A DNA stretch of 64,000 bases. It comes from SHVO01 sp964576515 (GTDB taxonomy: Bacteria > Pseudomonadota > Alphaproteobacteria > Rhodospirillales > Rhodospirillaceae). Every line of letters starts with the position of its first letter. The stretch's first letter is position 1. Shown here piece after piece: positions 18,248 to 27,134 of the stretch. The stretch spans positions 62,001-126,000 of the forward strand of contig CAZNUW010000013.1 in assembly GCA_964576515.1 (NCBI GenBank), read 5' to 3'. The translations under genes and the position numbers were made by a program. The notes beneath the pieces are model-generated. The model saw only the letters and a list, made by a program, of their open reading frames with translations. It was not told the DNA's origin and ran no database searches.

Positions 18248-18301
18248 CTAGCGCTGGATGCAGGCGGAACCCTCCGCCTCCAACAGGAGCGCTTCCGGCC
18301 C

Positions 18302-19612
18302 ATGACGACACCAGACCCCCATCACGCGACCCCTCGCGTCATCCATGGTGGCGCCATGGATCGCAAGATCGAAGCGCCCGCTTGGCATAAGCGCGCCAAG
18401 ATTGCCGCCGCGGCCGGCGGCGGCATCGTTGCGCTTCTCGTCGTAGGTTTCTTGATCGCCATGCCCGGCGGCAAGACTGTCAAAGTCGAAAGCACCACCG
18501 TTGCCGTGGGTGAGGTCACGCGCGGCGCCTTCGAGGACTTTGTGCCCGTGCGCGGACGGGTGGCGCCGTTGAAGACCGTGTTCCTCGACGCGATCGAGGG
18601 CGGGCGCATCGAAAAGCTGTTCGTCGAGGACGGCGCCGAGGTGAGGGCCGGCGACATGCTGGTCGAACTTTCCAATACCCAGCTTCGTCTTGAGGTGCTG
18701 ACGCGCGAGGCCGAGGTCGCCCAACAGACCAATAACGTCCGCACCCTGGAACTGAACCTGGAGCAAAGCCGCCTGAACAACCGCCGCGACATGCTCGAGG
18801 CGGAGTATCAGGTGCAGAAACTAGGGCGCGCGCTGGAGCGCCGCCAGAAGCTGTTCGCCAACGGCAATAGTTCGCAGGCCGATCTCGAAAATCTCGAAGA
18901 CGAATTCAATTTCCAGAAGCGCAAGGCGACGCTGCTGAGCGAGACGCTGCGCAACACCGAGCAGCTTCAGGAAACGCAACTCAAGCAGATTAAGGACACG
19001 GCGAACCGCTTGACCGAGAACCTGGAGATGGCGCGCGAGAACCTCGAAGGTCTGACGGTGCGCGCGCCCGTGGACGGCAAAGTCACGGCGTTCAGCGCCG
19101 AGATCGGCCAAAGCCTCGGAAAGGGCGAACGTCTTGGACAGATCGACGATCCGGGACGCCGCAAGGTGGCCGCCGAGATCGACGAATTCTATTTGAACCG
19201 CGTGGAAGTCGGCCAGACGGCCGCGGTCGCCTGGAACGGCAAGGACTACGCGCTGCGCGTTCAGAAAATCTATCCGCAAGTCCGCGACGGACACTTCGTG
19301 GCCGACCTTGTGTTCATGGACAACGAGCCGGCCGACATGCGCCGCGGCCAAACCCTGCAATTGAAACTGACGTTGGGCGACCCGACCGAAGCGCTGCTGA
19401 TCCCGGACGGCGCCTTCTTTCAAGACACCGGCGGCGCCTGGGTTTTCGTGGTGGCGCAGGACGGTTCCGAAGCCGTGCGCCGCACGGTGCGCCTCGGCCG
19501 CCGCAACTCCCGCTTCATCGAAGTGCTCGATGGGTTGGAGCCCGGCGAGAAGGTCGTCACTTCACCTTACAGCGCATTCTTAGACAAAGACCGCCTGCAG
19601 ATCGGCGGATAA
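18302..19612 (+). CDS. HlyD/MacA-like periplasmic adaptor of an efflux system
   Basis: The 436-residue membrane-fusion protein has a short cytoplasmic tail, one membrane helix (about 35-57), a barrel-sandwich (lipoyl) half, a long coiled coil (about 120-225) and C-terminal beta domains. It would link the inner-membrane ABC pump to an outer-membrane channel. Start 18302 has AGGAG 10 nt upstream; ATG 18356, giving a protein 18 residues shorter, is possible. It is the first gene after the sigma-54 promoter; the ATPase gene follows after 23 bp. No TolC-like gene is nearby. Confidence 0.85.
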   Translation: MTTPDPHHATPRVIHGGAMDRKIEAPAWHKRAKIAAAAGGGIVALLVVGFLIAMPGGKTVKVESTTVAVGEVTRGAFEDFVPVRGRVAPLKTVFLDAIEGGRIEKLFVEDGAEVRAGDMLVELSNTQLRLEVLTREAEVAQQTNNVRTLELNLEQSRLNNRRDMLEAEYQVQKLGRALERRQKLFANGNSSQADLENLEDEFNFQKRKATLLSETLRNTEQLQETQLKQIKDTANRLTENLEMARENLEGLTVRAPVDGKVTAFSAEIGQSLGKGERLGQIDDPGRRKVAAEIDEFYLNRVEVGQTAAVAWNGKDYALRVQKIYPQVRDGHFVADLVFMDNEPADMRRGQTLQLKLTLGDPTEALLIPDGAFFQDTGGAWVFVVAQDGSEAVRRTVRLGRRNSRFIEVLDGLEPGEKVVTSPYSAFLDKDRLQIGG

Positions 19613-19635
19613 CCGGAATCCATAGGGGAATCTCC

Positions 19636-20355
19636 ATGCTGAAACTTCAGAACCTCACCAAGTCCTACCGTACATCCGACGTGGAAACGACGGCCCTGAA
19701 TGCCGTGAACATCGAGATCCAGGCCGGCGAGTTCGTCGCGATCATGGGGCCGTCGGGGTGCGGAAAATCGACCCTTTTGAACATCATCGGCATGCTCGAT
19801 ACGCCGACCTCGGGGTCGTATGTCTTCAACGGGGAGGAAATCTCGGGCTATAGCGAGGCGCGGTTGGCCGATCTGCGCAAACGCAACCTGGGCTTCATCT
19901 TCCAGAGCTTCAACCTGATCGACGAACTGACGGTGTTCGAGAACATCGAACTCGCCCTGCTTTATCATGACGTGCCCGCGAAGGAGCGCGAAGCGCGGGT
20001 CTTCGCGGTGATGGAGAAGGTCGGAATCGCGCACAGGGCGGGTCACAAACCGGCGCAACTTTCGGGCGGCCAGCAACAGCGTGTCGCGGTCGCGCGCGCG
20101 GTCGTGTCGAACCCGGGGCTGATCCTGGCCGACGAACCGACCGGAAACCTCGACTCTCAACATGGCGCCGACGTCATGTCGCTGTTGAAGCAGCTCAACG
20201 CCGAGGGAACGACGGTGGTGATGGTGACGCACTCGCGCGCCGACGCCGGCCACGCCCGTCGCGTTATCAACGTGTTGGACGGACATGTGGTGGCCGAAGG
20301 CCTGAAGTCGGACACGCAAGGCGCGTCCGGCGGTTTCAACTCCGCCGCCGCGTAA
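19636..20355 (+). CDS. ABC transporter ATP-binding protein (MacB/LolD type)
   Basis: The 239-residue ATPase has Walker A GPSGCGKST (38-46), signature LSGGQQQR and Walker B ILADEPTGNLD. It belongs to the MacB/LolD/FtsE branch, which powers mechanotransmission with FtsX-type permeases rather than pumping through a channel. It would pair with the permease encoded 33 bp downstream and the adaptor upstream. The ribosome site is ATAGGGG, a form shared by the next two genes. Confidence 0.93.
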   Translation: MLKLQNLTKSYRTSDVETTALNAVNIEIQAGEFVAIMGPSGCGKSTLLNIIGMLDTPTSGSYVFNGEEISGYSEARLADLRKRNLGFIFQSFNLIDELTVFENIELALLYHDVPAKEREARVFAVMEKVGIAHRAGHKPAQLSGGQQQRVAVARAVVSNPGLILADEPTGNLDSQHGADVMSLLKQLNAEGTTVVMVTHSRADAGHARRVINVLDGHVVAEGLKSDTQGASGGFNSAAA

Positions 20356-20388
20356 CGCGCTACCGGCACGCCGCATAGGGGGAATACC

Positions 20389-22881
20389 ATGCTCAAGAAT
20401 TATCTGACGGTTGCTTTCCGCAACCTGATCAAGAACCGGCTGTACACGGCCATCAACATCTTCGGCCTCGCCGTGGGGCTCGCGAGTTGCATCCTCATCC
20501 TGCTCTATGTGCAGCATGAGACCAGTTACGACGAGTGGTTCCCTGACGCTGAGCGCATCTATCAGGTGCATACGCGGTTCGACATTCCGGGGCGGGAGTC
20601 TTTCGCGGCGGGCCAGGCGCCGGGACCGGCCATGGAGGCAATGCAAAAAGATTTCAGCGAGATCGAAGCCGCGGCCCGCATCGTCGGGCAGCGGTCGGTC
20701 GTGACGCGCGGCGCGGACGTCTTCAATGAAACGGTGGCGTTCGCCGACCCGACCCTCTTCCAGGTGCTGGACTTTCCGCTCGTGAGCGGGACGAAGGAGA
20801 CGGCTCTTTCGGACGTGTCGTCCGTGCTGATTTCCGAAAGCGCGGCGAAGAAGTACTTCGGATCGGCCTCGCCGCTCGGCCAAACGCTGCCGATTGAGCT
20901 GCCGGTCGGCCTGAAGCGCGACTACCGCGTGACGGGCGTCTTCAAGGAGCTCCCCACCAACACGCACTTCGATTTTCATATCCTGGCGGCGCTCAATCCG
21001 CCGGACTTTGAAAAGTGGACGTGGGTGCTGAAGAGCTGGACGTCTGTCAACGCCAGTCTTTACCTGAAGCTCAAAGAGGGCGCGGATGCGTCCGCGATCT
21101 CGCGCGCTTTGCCGGAATGGGAGAAGCGCAATATTCCGAGCCTCACGTTCGGCGGCCAGGACATCAGCGTGGCCGACTTGATGACTATCGACATCATGAA
21201 GATCGGCGACGTGCACCTTCACGGCGAGCGTTCGAGCGTCGACCGTCCGCGCGGCAACGTACGTGCGATCGCGGCCTTCACGGCGGTTGCCGGGATGATC
21301 TTGCTGATCGCCTGCATCAACTTCACGAACCTTGCGACCGCGCGCGCGAGCCAGCGCGCCCGCGAGGTGGCGTTGCGTAAGGTCTTGGGCGCGCGCCGCT
21401 CGCAGCTTGTATTCCAATTCCTGTCGGAATCATTGTTGCTGTCGGCTATCGCTTTCGTGCTCGCTGTCGGGTTGGTCTATGCGGCGCTACCGCTTTACAA
21501 TTCCGTTCTGAGCCGCGACTTGGGGCTGAATTTCGCCGAAGCGGGCATTTTGCTTCCCATGATGGCGGGCCTGATCCTGCTCGTCGGCGTCGCCGCCGGC
21601 CTTTACCCCGCGCTGTTCCTGTCGGGTTTCCGCCCGTCGCGAATCTTGAAGGCCAACAAGTCGGCGGCGGCGGAAGGCTCGGGCAAGCTACGCACCGCCT
21701 TGGTGGTCGTGCAGTTCGCGATTTCCATCGGTCTCCTGGTCTGTACCACCGTGATTTATACCCAGACGGTATTTGCCCGGAATATCGACCGTGGCTTCGA
21801 TCGAACGGGCATCTTGGTCGTCCGCGCGCTCGGCGCGCTCCGGGGTGAAGAGTTCAAGACGATACGCGATACAATTGTCGCGGAAGCCGCCAAATTGCCC
21901 GGCGTCACGGCCGTAACGACGAGCAATGACGTGCCGACCGACAATGGCAGCAGTAACAACATCTTTGAAATCCCGGGACGTCCGAGCACGACGCCGCTGC
22001 TGATCTCGCGCCGCACGGTCGACTATAACTTCTTCGATGCCTACAAGATTCCGTTGCTGGCCGGCCGCGTCTTCGAGGAAGGCCGTGGGGGCGACGACTA
22101 CACAGGCACCGATGACGAGAAGGTTGCCCGTGGCGGCAACATCATCTTGAACCAAGCGGCGTTGAGTAAGCTTGGCCTGAGCTCGCCGCAGGAAGCGATT
22201 GGGAAGGAATTCCGGATTGCCGTGGGCGACGCCGAGAACTCGCGCCAATCCACGGTGACCGTGATTGGGGTCGTCGGCAACGTTGCATACCGCTCGGCGC
22301 GAGATCCCATTGAGCCGACGTTCTACGAGCGCGATGCCGAGAACCTGTTCAACCTTTCCCTGCGTACGGATCCCGCCGTTGGAGCGGCTGTGAATGCCGC
22401 GATGGAGAAGTTATGGCGCGAGCGCGTATCGCATATCCCGTACCGCTCCGAGTTCATGGCAACGCGTATCGACGCCCAATACGCGGGTGAAGAAGCGGAA
22501 GCGAAGATGTTCGCGGCCTTCAGCGGGCTTGCGATCATCATTGGTAGCCTCGGCCTCTACGGCCTCGCCTTGTTCAGCGCCGAGCGCCGCACCAAGGAGA
22601 TCGGCATCCGTAAGGTGCTGGGCGCCAAGGTGAAGGATGTCGTACGCCTGTTGGTGTTCGATTTTTCGAAGCCGGTGCTGATCGCGAACCTGATCGCCTG
22701 GCCGGCGGCCTGGTACTTGATGCGTGACTGGCTCAATGGCTTCGAGCAGCGCATCGACCTCAACCCCGTGATCTTCGGCGCGGCGGGCTTCCTCGCTCTG
22801 TTGGTCGCATGGATCACGGTCGGCGGCCATGCCTTTCGGGCCGCGCAGGAGAACCCGATCCGCGCGTTGCGTTACGAATAA
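20389..22881 (+). CDS. ABC transporter permease, double FtsX/MacB type
   Basis: The 830-residue inner-membrane protein has an N-terminal helix (NIFGLAVGLASCILILLYV), a periplasmic MacB-like core domain, three FtsX-type helices around 285-425, then a second helix/core/three-helix block ending at about 820. This duplicated layout is the large FtsX-permease class common in Bacteroidota and Acidobacteriota and scattered in Proteobacteria. The substrate is unknown: drug, lipid or peptide export are all possible. The start follows ATAGGGGG. Confidence 0.9.
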   Translation: MLKNYLTVAFRNLIKNRLYTAINIFGLAVGLASCILILLYVQHETSYDEWFPDAERIYQVHTRFDIPGRESFAAGQAPGPAMEAMQKDFSEIEAAARIVGQRSVVTRGADVFNETVAFADPTLFQVLDFPLVSGTKETALSDVSSVLISESAAKKYFGSASPLGQTLPIELPVGLKRDYRVTGVFKELPTNTHFDFHILAALNPPDFEKWTWVLKSWTSVNASLYLKLKEGADASAISRALPEWEKRNIPSLTFGGQDISVADLMTIDIMKIGDVHLHGERSSVDRPRGNVRAIAAFTAVAGMILLIACINFTNLATARASQRAREVALRKVLGARRSQLVFQFLSESLLLSAIAFVLAVGLVYAALPLYNSVLSRDLGLNFAEAGILLPMMAGLILLVGVAAGLYPALFLSGFRPSRILKANKSAAAEGSGKLRTALVVVQFAISIGLLVCTTVIYTQTVFARNIDRGFDRTGILVVRALGALRGEEFKTIRDTIVAEAAKLPGVTAVTTSNDVPTDNGSSNNIFEIPGRPSTTPLLISRRTVDYNFFDAYKIPLLAGRVFEEGRGGDDYTGTDDEKVARGGNIILNQAALSKLGLSSPQEAIGKEFRIAVGDAENSRQSTVTVIGVVGNVAYRSARDPIEPTFYERDAENLFNLSLRTDPAVGAAVNAAMEKLWRERVSHIPYRSEFMATRIDAQYAGEEAEAKMFAAFSGLAIIIGSLGLYGLALFSAERRTKEIGIRKVLGAKVKDVVRLLVFDFSKPVLIANLIAWPAAWYLMRDWLNGFEQRIDLNPVIFGAAGFLALLVAWITVGGHAFRAAQENPIRALRYE

Positions 22882-22912
22882 CCCCCTCCCCAAAAACATA
22901 GGGATGACGCCC

Positions 22913-23044
22913 ATGAATAAGCCGTTTGCCATCATCTGCACGATTGCCCTCCATCTCATGTTCATCGCCGGTATGGCGACGACCGCGACAACTTCGGTCG
23001 AGATCGCCGCGGACCGTGCCTCGCATGTGATGTTCGTTGGCTGA
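22913..23044 (+). CDS. 43-residue membrane or secreted small protein in the efflux operon
   Basis: ATG 22913 opens a 43-codon frame: MNKPFAIICTIALHLMFIAG, then a short Thr-rich and acidic tail ending HVMFVG. The N-terminal hydrophobic stretch is a signal peptide or a single membrane helix. It starts 31 bp after the permease stop behind ATAGGG, the same ribosome-site form as the two genes before it, which supports translation. An in-frame ATG at 22904 is an alternative. I recognise no family; it may be a small accessory subunit. Confidence 0.5.
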   Translation: MNKPFAIICTIALHLMFIAGMATTATTSVEIAADRASHVMFVG

Positions 23045-23101
23045 ACGCGGTCGGCCGCGCTAGGTTAGGCGCGGTCGAAAATCCTTTTAGGAGTCGGCGG
23101 T

Positions 23102-23944
23102 ATGAAAGCTGCGTTTGTTCTACTCGGCTTGCTGCTTGCGACAGCGGCGCAAGCCCAGGAGGCATCGCCCTTCTTGATCGACCGCGCTCCGGAGGCGCGG
23201 CCGTCACTGCTGATCCTAGGGTCGGTGCATCTGCATAACCCGGGACGCGACCAATTGAATTTTCAGGTGGACGATGTTCTGCTGCCCGCGCGGCAAGCTG
23301 AGATCGAGGAGCTTGTCGCGCAACTCGCGGCCTTTGAGCCGACACATGTCGTTGTCGAAGAGCTGAAATCCAACCAAGCCAAGCTTGACGAGCGCTATAA
23401 CGCTTATCGCGCCGGGAAATATTCCCTCGCGCGGAGCGAAGACGAACAGATTGGAATGCGGCTGGCCGCGAAACTGGGCCATGATCGCGTTTATGCGGCG
23501 GATTGGAACGGAGCCCCGCCAGGGGATTTCGCCAACTACAACTATTCCGCTTACGCGAAGGCCAACGGGCAGGAGGAGAAGTTCAAGCTGCTTCTCAATC
23601 CGAAGAGAATCCCGTATCCGCCGCTGGCGAGTACCGATCTCGTGAGGTTCTTCGTCGAAATCAACCGGCCGGAGGCCATCGCGCGGTCGCACCGCATCTA
23701 TTTCGATGTCGCGCGCTTCGGCGACGATCAGACACAACCGGGCGCGAATTGGGTCGGAAGCTGGTATGCGCGCAATCTGAAGATCTTCAACAATATCGTC
23801 GACCTGACGGACAATCCCGGTGACCGCGTTCTCGCAATTTATGGCACGGGGCACGTACACCACTTGCGTCAATTCGCAAACGAATCTGGGGCCTTTCGCC
23901 TCCACGAGGTCAACGAATTCGTGAAAGCGCCCGCGCAACGCTAA
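23102..23944 (+). CDS. DUF5694-family secreted protein (TraB/GumN-like)
   Basis: The 280-residue protein has a signal peptide (cut near AQA-QE, residue 19) and motifs typical of the DUF5694/TraB-like fold: ILGSVHLHNPGRDQLNF, a THVVVEE strand and YGTGHVHHLRQF near the C-terminus. The paired GxxH motifs and a Glu suggest a metal-dependent hydrolase related to TIKI/TraB proteases, but activity for this family is unproven. A TAGGAG ribosome site precedes the ATG. It lies 57 bp after the small protein and may be outside the efflux operon. Confidence 0.75.
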   Translation: MKAAFVLLGLLLATAAQAQEASPFLIDRAPEARPSLLILGSVHLHNPGRDQLNFQVDDVLLPARQAEIEELVAQLAAFEPTHVVVEELKSNQAKLDERYNAYRAGKYSLARSEDEQIGMRLAAKLGHDRVYAADWNGAPPGDFANYNYSAYAKANGQEEKFKLLLNPKRIPYPPLASTDLVRFFVEINRPEAIARSHRIYFDVARFGDDQTQPGANWVGSWYARNLKIFNNIVDLTDNPGDRVLAIYGTGHVHHLRQFANESGAFRLHEVNEFVKAPAQR

Positions 23945-24016
23945 CGCCGGGTTTTGCGCCCGGAACGATCATGCTAGGCTGCGTCGTTTCAGGGCCAGGA
24001 CTTTGGAGGGCCACCG

Positions 24017-24256
24017 ATGGACGACGCTTCCGACATCAAGAGTCCGCCGGTCTCGCACGATACGGCGCCGTCCGACTTCCTGTCGCGTGTGCGTCAGACC
24101 TTCCGGCTCATCATGCATATCCCGGATTACGATACCTACATTCGCCACCTAAAGGCGACGCAGCCGGAAACGCCCGCGCCGACCTATGAGGAATTCATTG
24201 CGATGTGCCAGGAGCGGCGTTTCAAGTCGGGGTATCTGATCCCGAAGTGTTATTAA
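24017..24256 (+). CDS. YbdD/YjiX-family protein
   Basis: The 79-residue protein has the family core FRLIMHIPDYDTYIRHLKATQPETPAPTYEEF split over residues 31-62, with MCQERRF behind it. YbdD/YjiX proteins are normally encoded next to the peptide/pyruvate carrier CstA or BtsT. No such carrier gene is here, and the usual CC end is replaced by CY. GGAGG precedes the ATG. The function is unresolved; it probably depends on a carrier elsewhere in the genome. Confidence 0.8.
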   Translation: MDDASDIKSPPVSHDTAPSDFLSRVRQTFRLIMHIPDYDTYIRHLKATQPETPAPTYEEFIAMCQERRFKSGYLIPKCY

Positions 24257-24300
24257 GTAACCGGCTCGCGCGATCATCCGCGTATGTCTCTGGCGTTGCC

Positions 24301-25041
24301 TTAAATCAGCCCCTGAGTCCGCAGGGAGATGTGCCCGCCCCGGCCGACGATGATGTGATCGTGCAGCGTGATGTTCACCGCGGCGGCGGCGTCTTTCACT
24401 TTTCTCGTCATCTCGATGTCGGCGCGTGACGGCGTCGGATCGCCGCTGGGATGGTTGTGCACCAGCAATAAGGCGCTGGCGTTTAGTTCCAGCGCCCGCT
24501 TCACGACTTCGCGCGGATAGACGGGTGTGTGATCCACCGTGCCGCGCTGCTGTGCTTCGTCGGCGATGATCCTGTTCTTGCGGTCGAGAAAGATGACGCG
24601 GAACTGCTCGTTTTGTTCGTTGGCCATCCGTGCTTTGCAATAGTCGAGCACGTCGTTCCAAGAAGAAATCACGTCGGTATTTCGCACGCGCGTTTGCAGA
24701 GCGAGTTGGATCGAGGCTTGGACCGCTTTCAGCATTGCGGCGGCGCTATCCTTGATGCCGTCCACTTCCATCAAGGCTTCCGGGCTTGCTGCGAGCACTT
24801 CATCGAATCTGCCGAACCTGGCGAGTAGGGCTTTGGCGATGGGCTTTGTGTCTTTTCGCGGAATGACGCCGAAGAGGAGCAGTTCCAGAACTTCATAGTC
24901 AGGAAGAGTTTCAGCGCCAGCCTCGAGGAAGCGTTCCCTGAGACGATCACGGTGACCGTGATAATGAGGTTTGCTCTCACCCACAGACGCGATGCCGGTG
25001 AAGGCGCCGCCGTCTTCCAATCCTTTGCGTTTGCGCGCCAT
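24301..25041 (-). CDS. radC: RadC/JAB-domain protein, intact copy
   Basis: The 246-residue protein has an N-terminal helix-hairpin-helix part (about 30-100) and a C-terminal JAMM metal site HNHPSGDPTPSRAD with the upstream Glu region, ending ISLRTQGLI. RadC is a putative metalloprotease-fold protein of uncertain role, often carried by mobile DNA. ATG 25041 is the usual MARKRKG-type start. A truncated relative lies at 33308-33661 in the same orientation, which is why this copy may mark one edge of the accessory stretch. Confidence 0.92.
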   Translation of the reverse strand: MARKRKGLEDGGAFTGIASVGESKPHYHGHRDRLRERFLEAGAETLPDYEVLELLLFGVIPRKDTKPIAKALLARFGRFDEVLAASPEALMEVDGIKDSAAAMLKAVQASIQLALQTRVRNTDVISSWNDVLDYCKARMANEQNEQFRVIFLDRKNRIIADEAQQRGTVDHTPVYPREVVKRALELNASALLLVHNHPSGDPTPSRADIEMTRKVKDAAAAVNITLHDHIIVGRGGHISLRTQGLI

Positions 25042-25674
25042 ACATCCCCGCACGTCATTCTTAGACGGATCGAACGCGATTTAGAGTGGGACTCAGTGTA
25101 GCCGCAGTCGCCTGGTACGTCGACCGATCGGCGACTCGCTGTTCGCTGGTTTGCTTTTCCGGTGCGGAGCTACCGCAAGGACGGCGGTTTGAGGACCGCC
25201 GAAATCCAGAACGATGCAAAGAGGTCTTTCGGACTAGCTGCCCGCTCCCCGGGCAGTTGATCCTCGCTCTGGAAGCCGTTTAGGGATAGCGCCCGCTACA
25301 TATCAATCCGCAGGCGAAGACTTCGCGGAGGCTGTAGATCGGCTGGACAAAACGCGCGCGACGCACGCACGCGGCAAATACGAAACCATACGTCTGCTCG
25401 GTGAGGGAGCATGTTTCACTTCAGAAAAAACGCGTCTAGCCCTCGAACCACACGTCATCAACCACAGCTATTGAAAGTCATTTTCAGCGGCTATGAACAT
25501 CAAAAGGATCGCGGCGGCTCTTGAGGGACGAGCGGCGTTTGTTGTCAATGTAACTTCGGGTGCGGTGAAGGGATGCCTAGCGGACGACGCAGCTGACGTA
25601 CGCCCTCGCAAAGCCCGTGCCCCAGGAAAACGTCGCGAGACATTACCGCAAGGGCAACGGTGCAATCGAACGCG
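25042..25674. other. Gene-poor stretch after radC
   Basis: This is 633 bp with no coding frame I can support: frames are short, disagree between strands and lack good ribosome sites. There is one small stem (GGCGGT with ACCGCC at about 25183-25200). It probably holds the radC promoter and decayed sequence. Confidence 0.5.
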
Positions 25675-25944
25675 TCACGCGTGCTTCGTAAAGCGCTTTC
25701 GAAAGGCGTCGCGGTCGTCGCGGCTTTCAAAACTGACCAGGTAGTTCTTTGTTCTAAGGTCGTCGGAAGCGCCTTCGCTGCGTATGACCCAATCTTCACG
25801 ACAATTCTGCTTCAGCCAATCCTGAACCACGTGCACCGGGCCGCTTGTGCAAAAGTGCGCAATAAGCCGGAGCGACGGCCGCTGAGTGGCGGTGGGGAGA
25901 GTTTTTCTTATAACGTTCTCCGACAAAAAGCTGGCGCTTGGCAC
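25675..25944 (-). CDS. Hypothetical protein
   Basis: A GTG start at 25944 with GAGAA nearby gives 89 residues. The C-terminal half (VVQDWLKQNCREDWVIRSEG, then LVSFESRDDRDAFRKRF) alternates strands and helices like a small alpha/beta domain. The N-terminal half looks poorly ordered and the true start may be internal. Overlapping frames on both strands make this less certain. It ends 25 bp from the cold-shock gene stop, on the same strand and downstream of it. I recognise no family. Confidence 0.4.
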   Translation of the reverse strand: MPSASFLSENVIRKTLPTATQRPSLRLIAHFCTSGPVHVVQDWLKQNCREDWVIRSEGASDDLRTKNYLVSFESRDDRDAFRKRFTKHA

Positions 25945-25969
25945 CGGGTTCTCGAAAAAAGGCGCTAGG

Positions 25970-26173
25970 TTAAGCGATCTTTAGATTTGCAGCGGCTTCT
26001 TTGCCGCGCTCGCTCACGATGTCGAAATTAACCTGCTGACCTTCAGTGAGTGAGTTGATGCCCGCACGTTCGAGGGCGCTGATGTGTACAAACACATCCT
26101 TCCCGCCGCCGTCGTGTTGGATAAAGCCGAAGCCCTTCTGGGCGTTGAACCATTTGACAGTACCGTGAGCCAT
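25970..26173 (-). CDS. Cold-shock domain protein
   Basis: The 67-residue single-stranded nucleic-acid chaperone has the two RNA-binding motifs of the Csp fold: KGFGFI and VFVHI. It begins MAHGTVKWFN, so ATG 26173 is the start, with AAGGAG upstream. It binds mRNA and melts secondary structure; paralogues respond to cold or stationary phase. The 409-bp non-coding stretch upstream may contain a long leader, as is common for csp genes, though I see no proven thermosensor. Confidence 0.95.
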   Translation of the reverse strand: MAHGTVKWFNAQKGFGFIQHDGGGKDVFVHISALERAGINSLTEGQQVNFDIVSERGKEAAANLKIA

Positions 26174-26582
26174 ATTGGTCTCCTTAAGAAAACGCACGAG
26201 TGCGTGTTACGCGCGCCGCGACAACCGCGACGGCGTTTACGAATCCAACGATGTCTTAGGAGAGGCCCGGAGGGGGCTGTGCAACAAAGGCAGGCGCAAA
26301 CTCGAATGCGGCCAGGATAGCAGAGATGGGCGAATTCACAAGAAAATACCGGGCCACGATGACACGTGGAGCCGTTGTAATCTGGCGCCAGTTGATTGTC
26401 GCGGCCGCTCGTTCTGGCGCCATGTCATCGTGCTTGCCAGCGCGGGCCCGCAGCATCGGTCTCTTTGTTTGAGTAATAGAGTTGCGACCGTGGTAACCTT
26501 GCCGCGGCTCGATGATTGCGCAGACATTTGATGTCGCGATGTGCGCCAGCACCTGCCGGAGCCACTACATAAGGATTTGAAT
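26174..26582. other. Divergent control region between csp and the lipoprotein gene
   Basis: This 409-bp gap between divergent genes should hold both promoters and the csp leader. Open frames here overlap each other on both strands and have no supported start. I see no clear operator or terminator. Confidence 0.5.
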
Positions 26583-27134
26583 ATGGGCCCCTTCGGGCAC
26601 GTTGCGCTCGCAGCCACTGCGGTTGCGTTGACCTCCTGTGCATCTCCAGCGCCATTTGAATACACGGCTACAGACGTCGCCGCGATCATAGCGCAAATGC
26701 CGGCATTCGAGACTCCAGTTCTGGTTTCGGACTTCGATGTAATGCGCGCCGCGCTTCCTGGCTTTGATTTGCAAAGAACCTTCGACGGAGCGGCGGAAAA
26801 CGAGGTTTCCGTCTTACGCGACCTTACCTTCACCCCAGAAAGCTCGATTCTCTCCCGTGCTGACATTACGCGCCTGGCGCCCTTGCATGCCTATCTTAGG
26901 GCCAATCCGTCCATTGCGGTCCGCATTGCCGGTTACGGCGATGGGTCCAGCGCTGCTGATCGGACTGCCGACTTGTCATTAAGCAGAGCGCAGGCGGTTG
27001 CCCGTGCTCTGCTGACAGATATGAGAGTCACAAATATTATTGAGGCAGCGGGCGCGGCCATGCCGCAGCAAAAACAGTATAGCGGTCGCGCTGACATCTT
27101 TTTTACGCGGCCAGTCGTAAGCCATGCCGAGTAA
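26583..27134 (+). CDS. OmpA-like domain lipoprotein
   Basis: The 183-residue product has a lipoprotein signal with lipobox ALTSC (Cys about residue 19). A C-terminal OmpA-like peptidoglycan-binding module follows: LTFTPESSILSRADITRLAP, IAVRIAGYGDGSS, then LSLSRAQAVARALL. Such proteins tie the outer membrane to the cell wall. ATG 26583 follows AAGGA. The next gene starts 11 bp before this stop, so the two are coupled. The OmpA part is shortened at its end relative to typical members. Confidence 0.75.
   Translation: MGPFGHVALAATAVALTSCASPAPFEYTATDVAAIIAQMPAFETPVLVSDFDVMRAALPGFDLQRTFDGAAENEVSVLRDLTFTPESSILSRADITRLAPLHAYLRANPSIAVRIAGYGDGSSAADRTADLSLSRAQAVARALLTDMRVTNIIEAAGAAMPQQKQYSGRADIFFTRPVVSHAE

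Noticed and set aside
25493..25799. Frames on both strands in 25.5-25.8 kb (83 and 84 codons)
   Set aside because: They overlap each other and the better-patterned frame at 25675-25944, and lack ribosome sites and recognisable folds.
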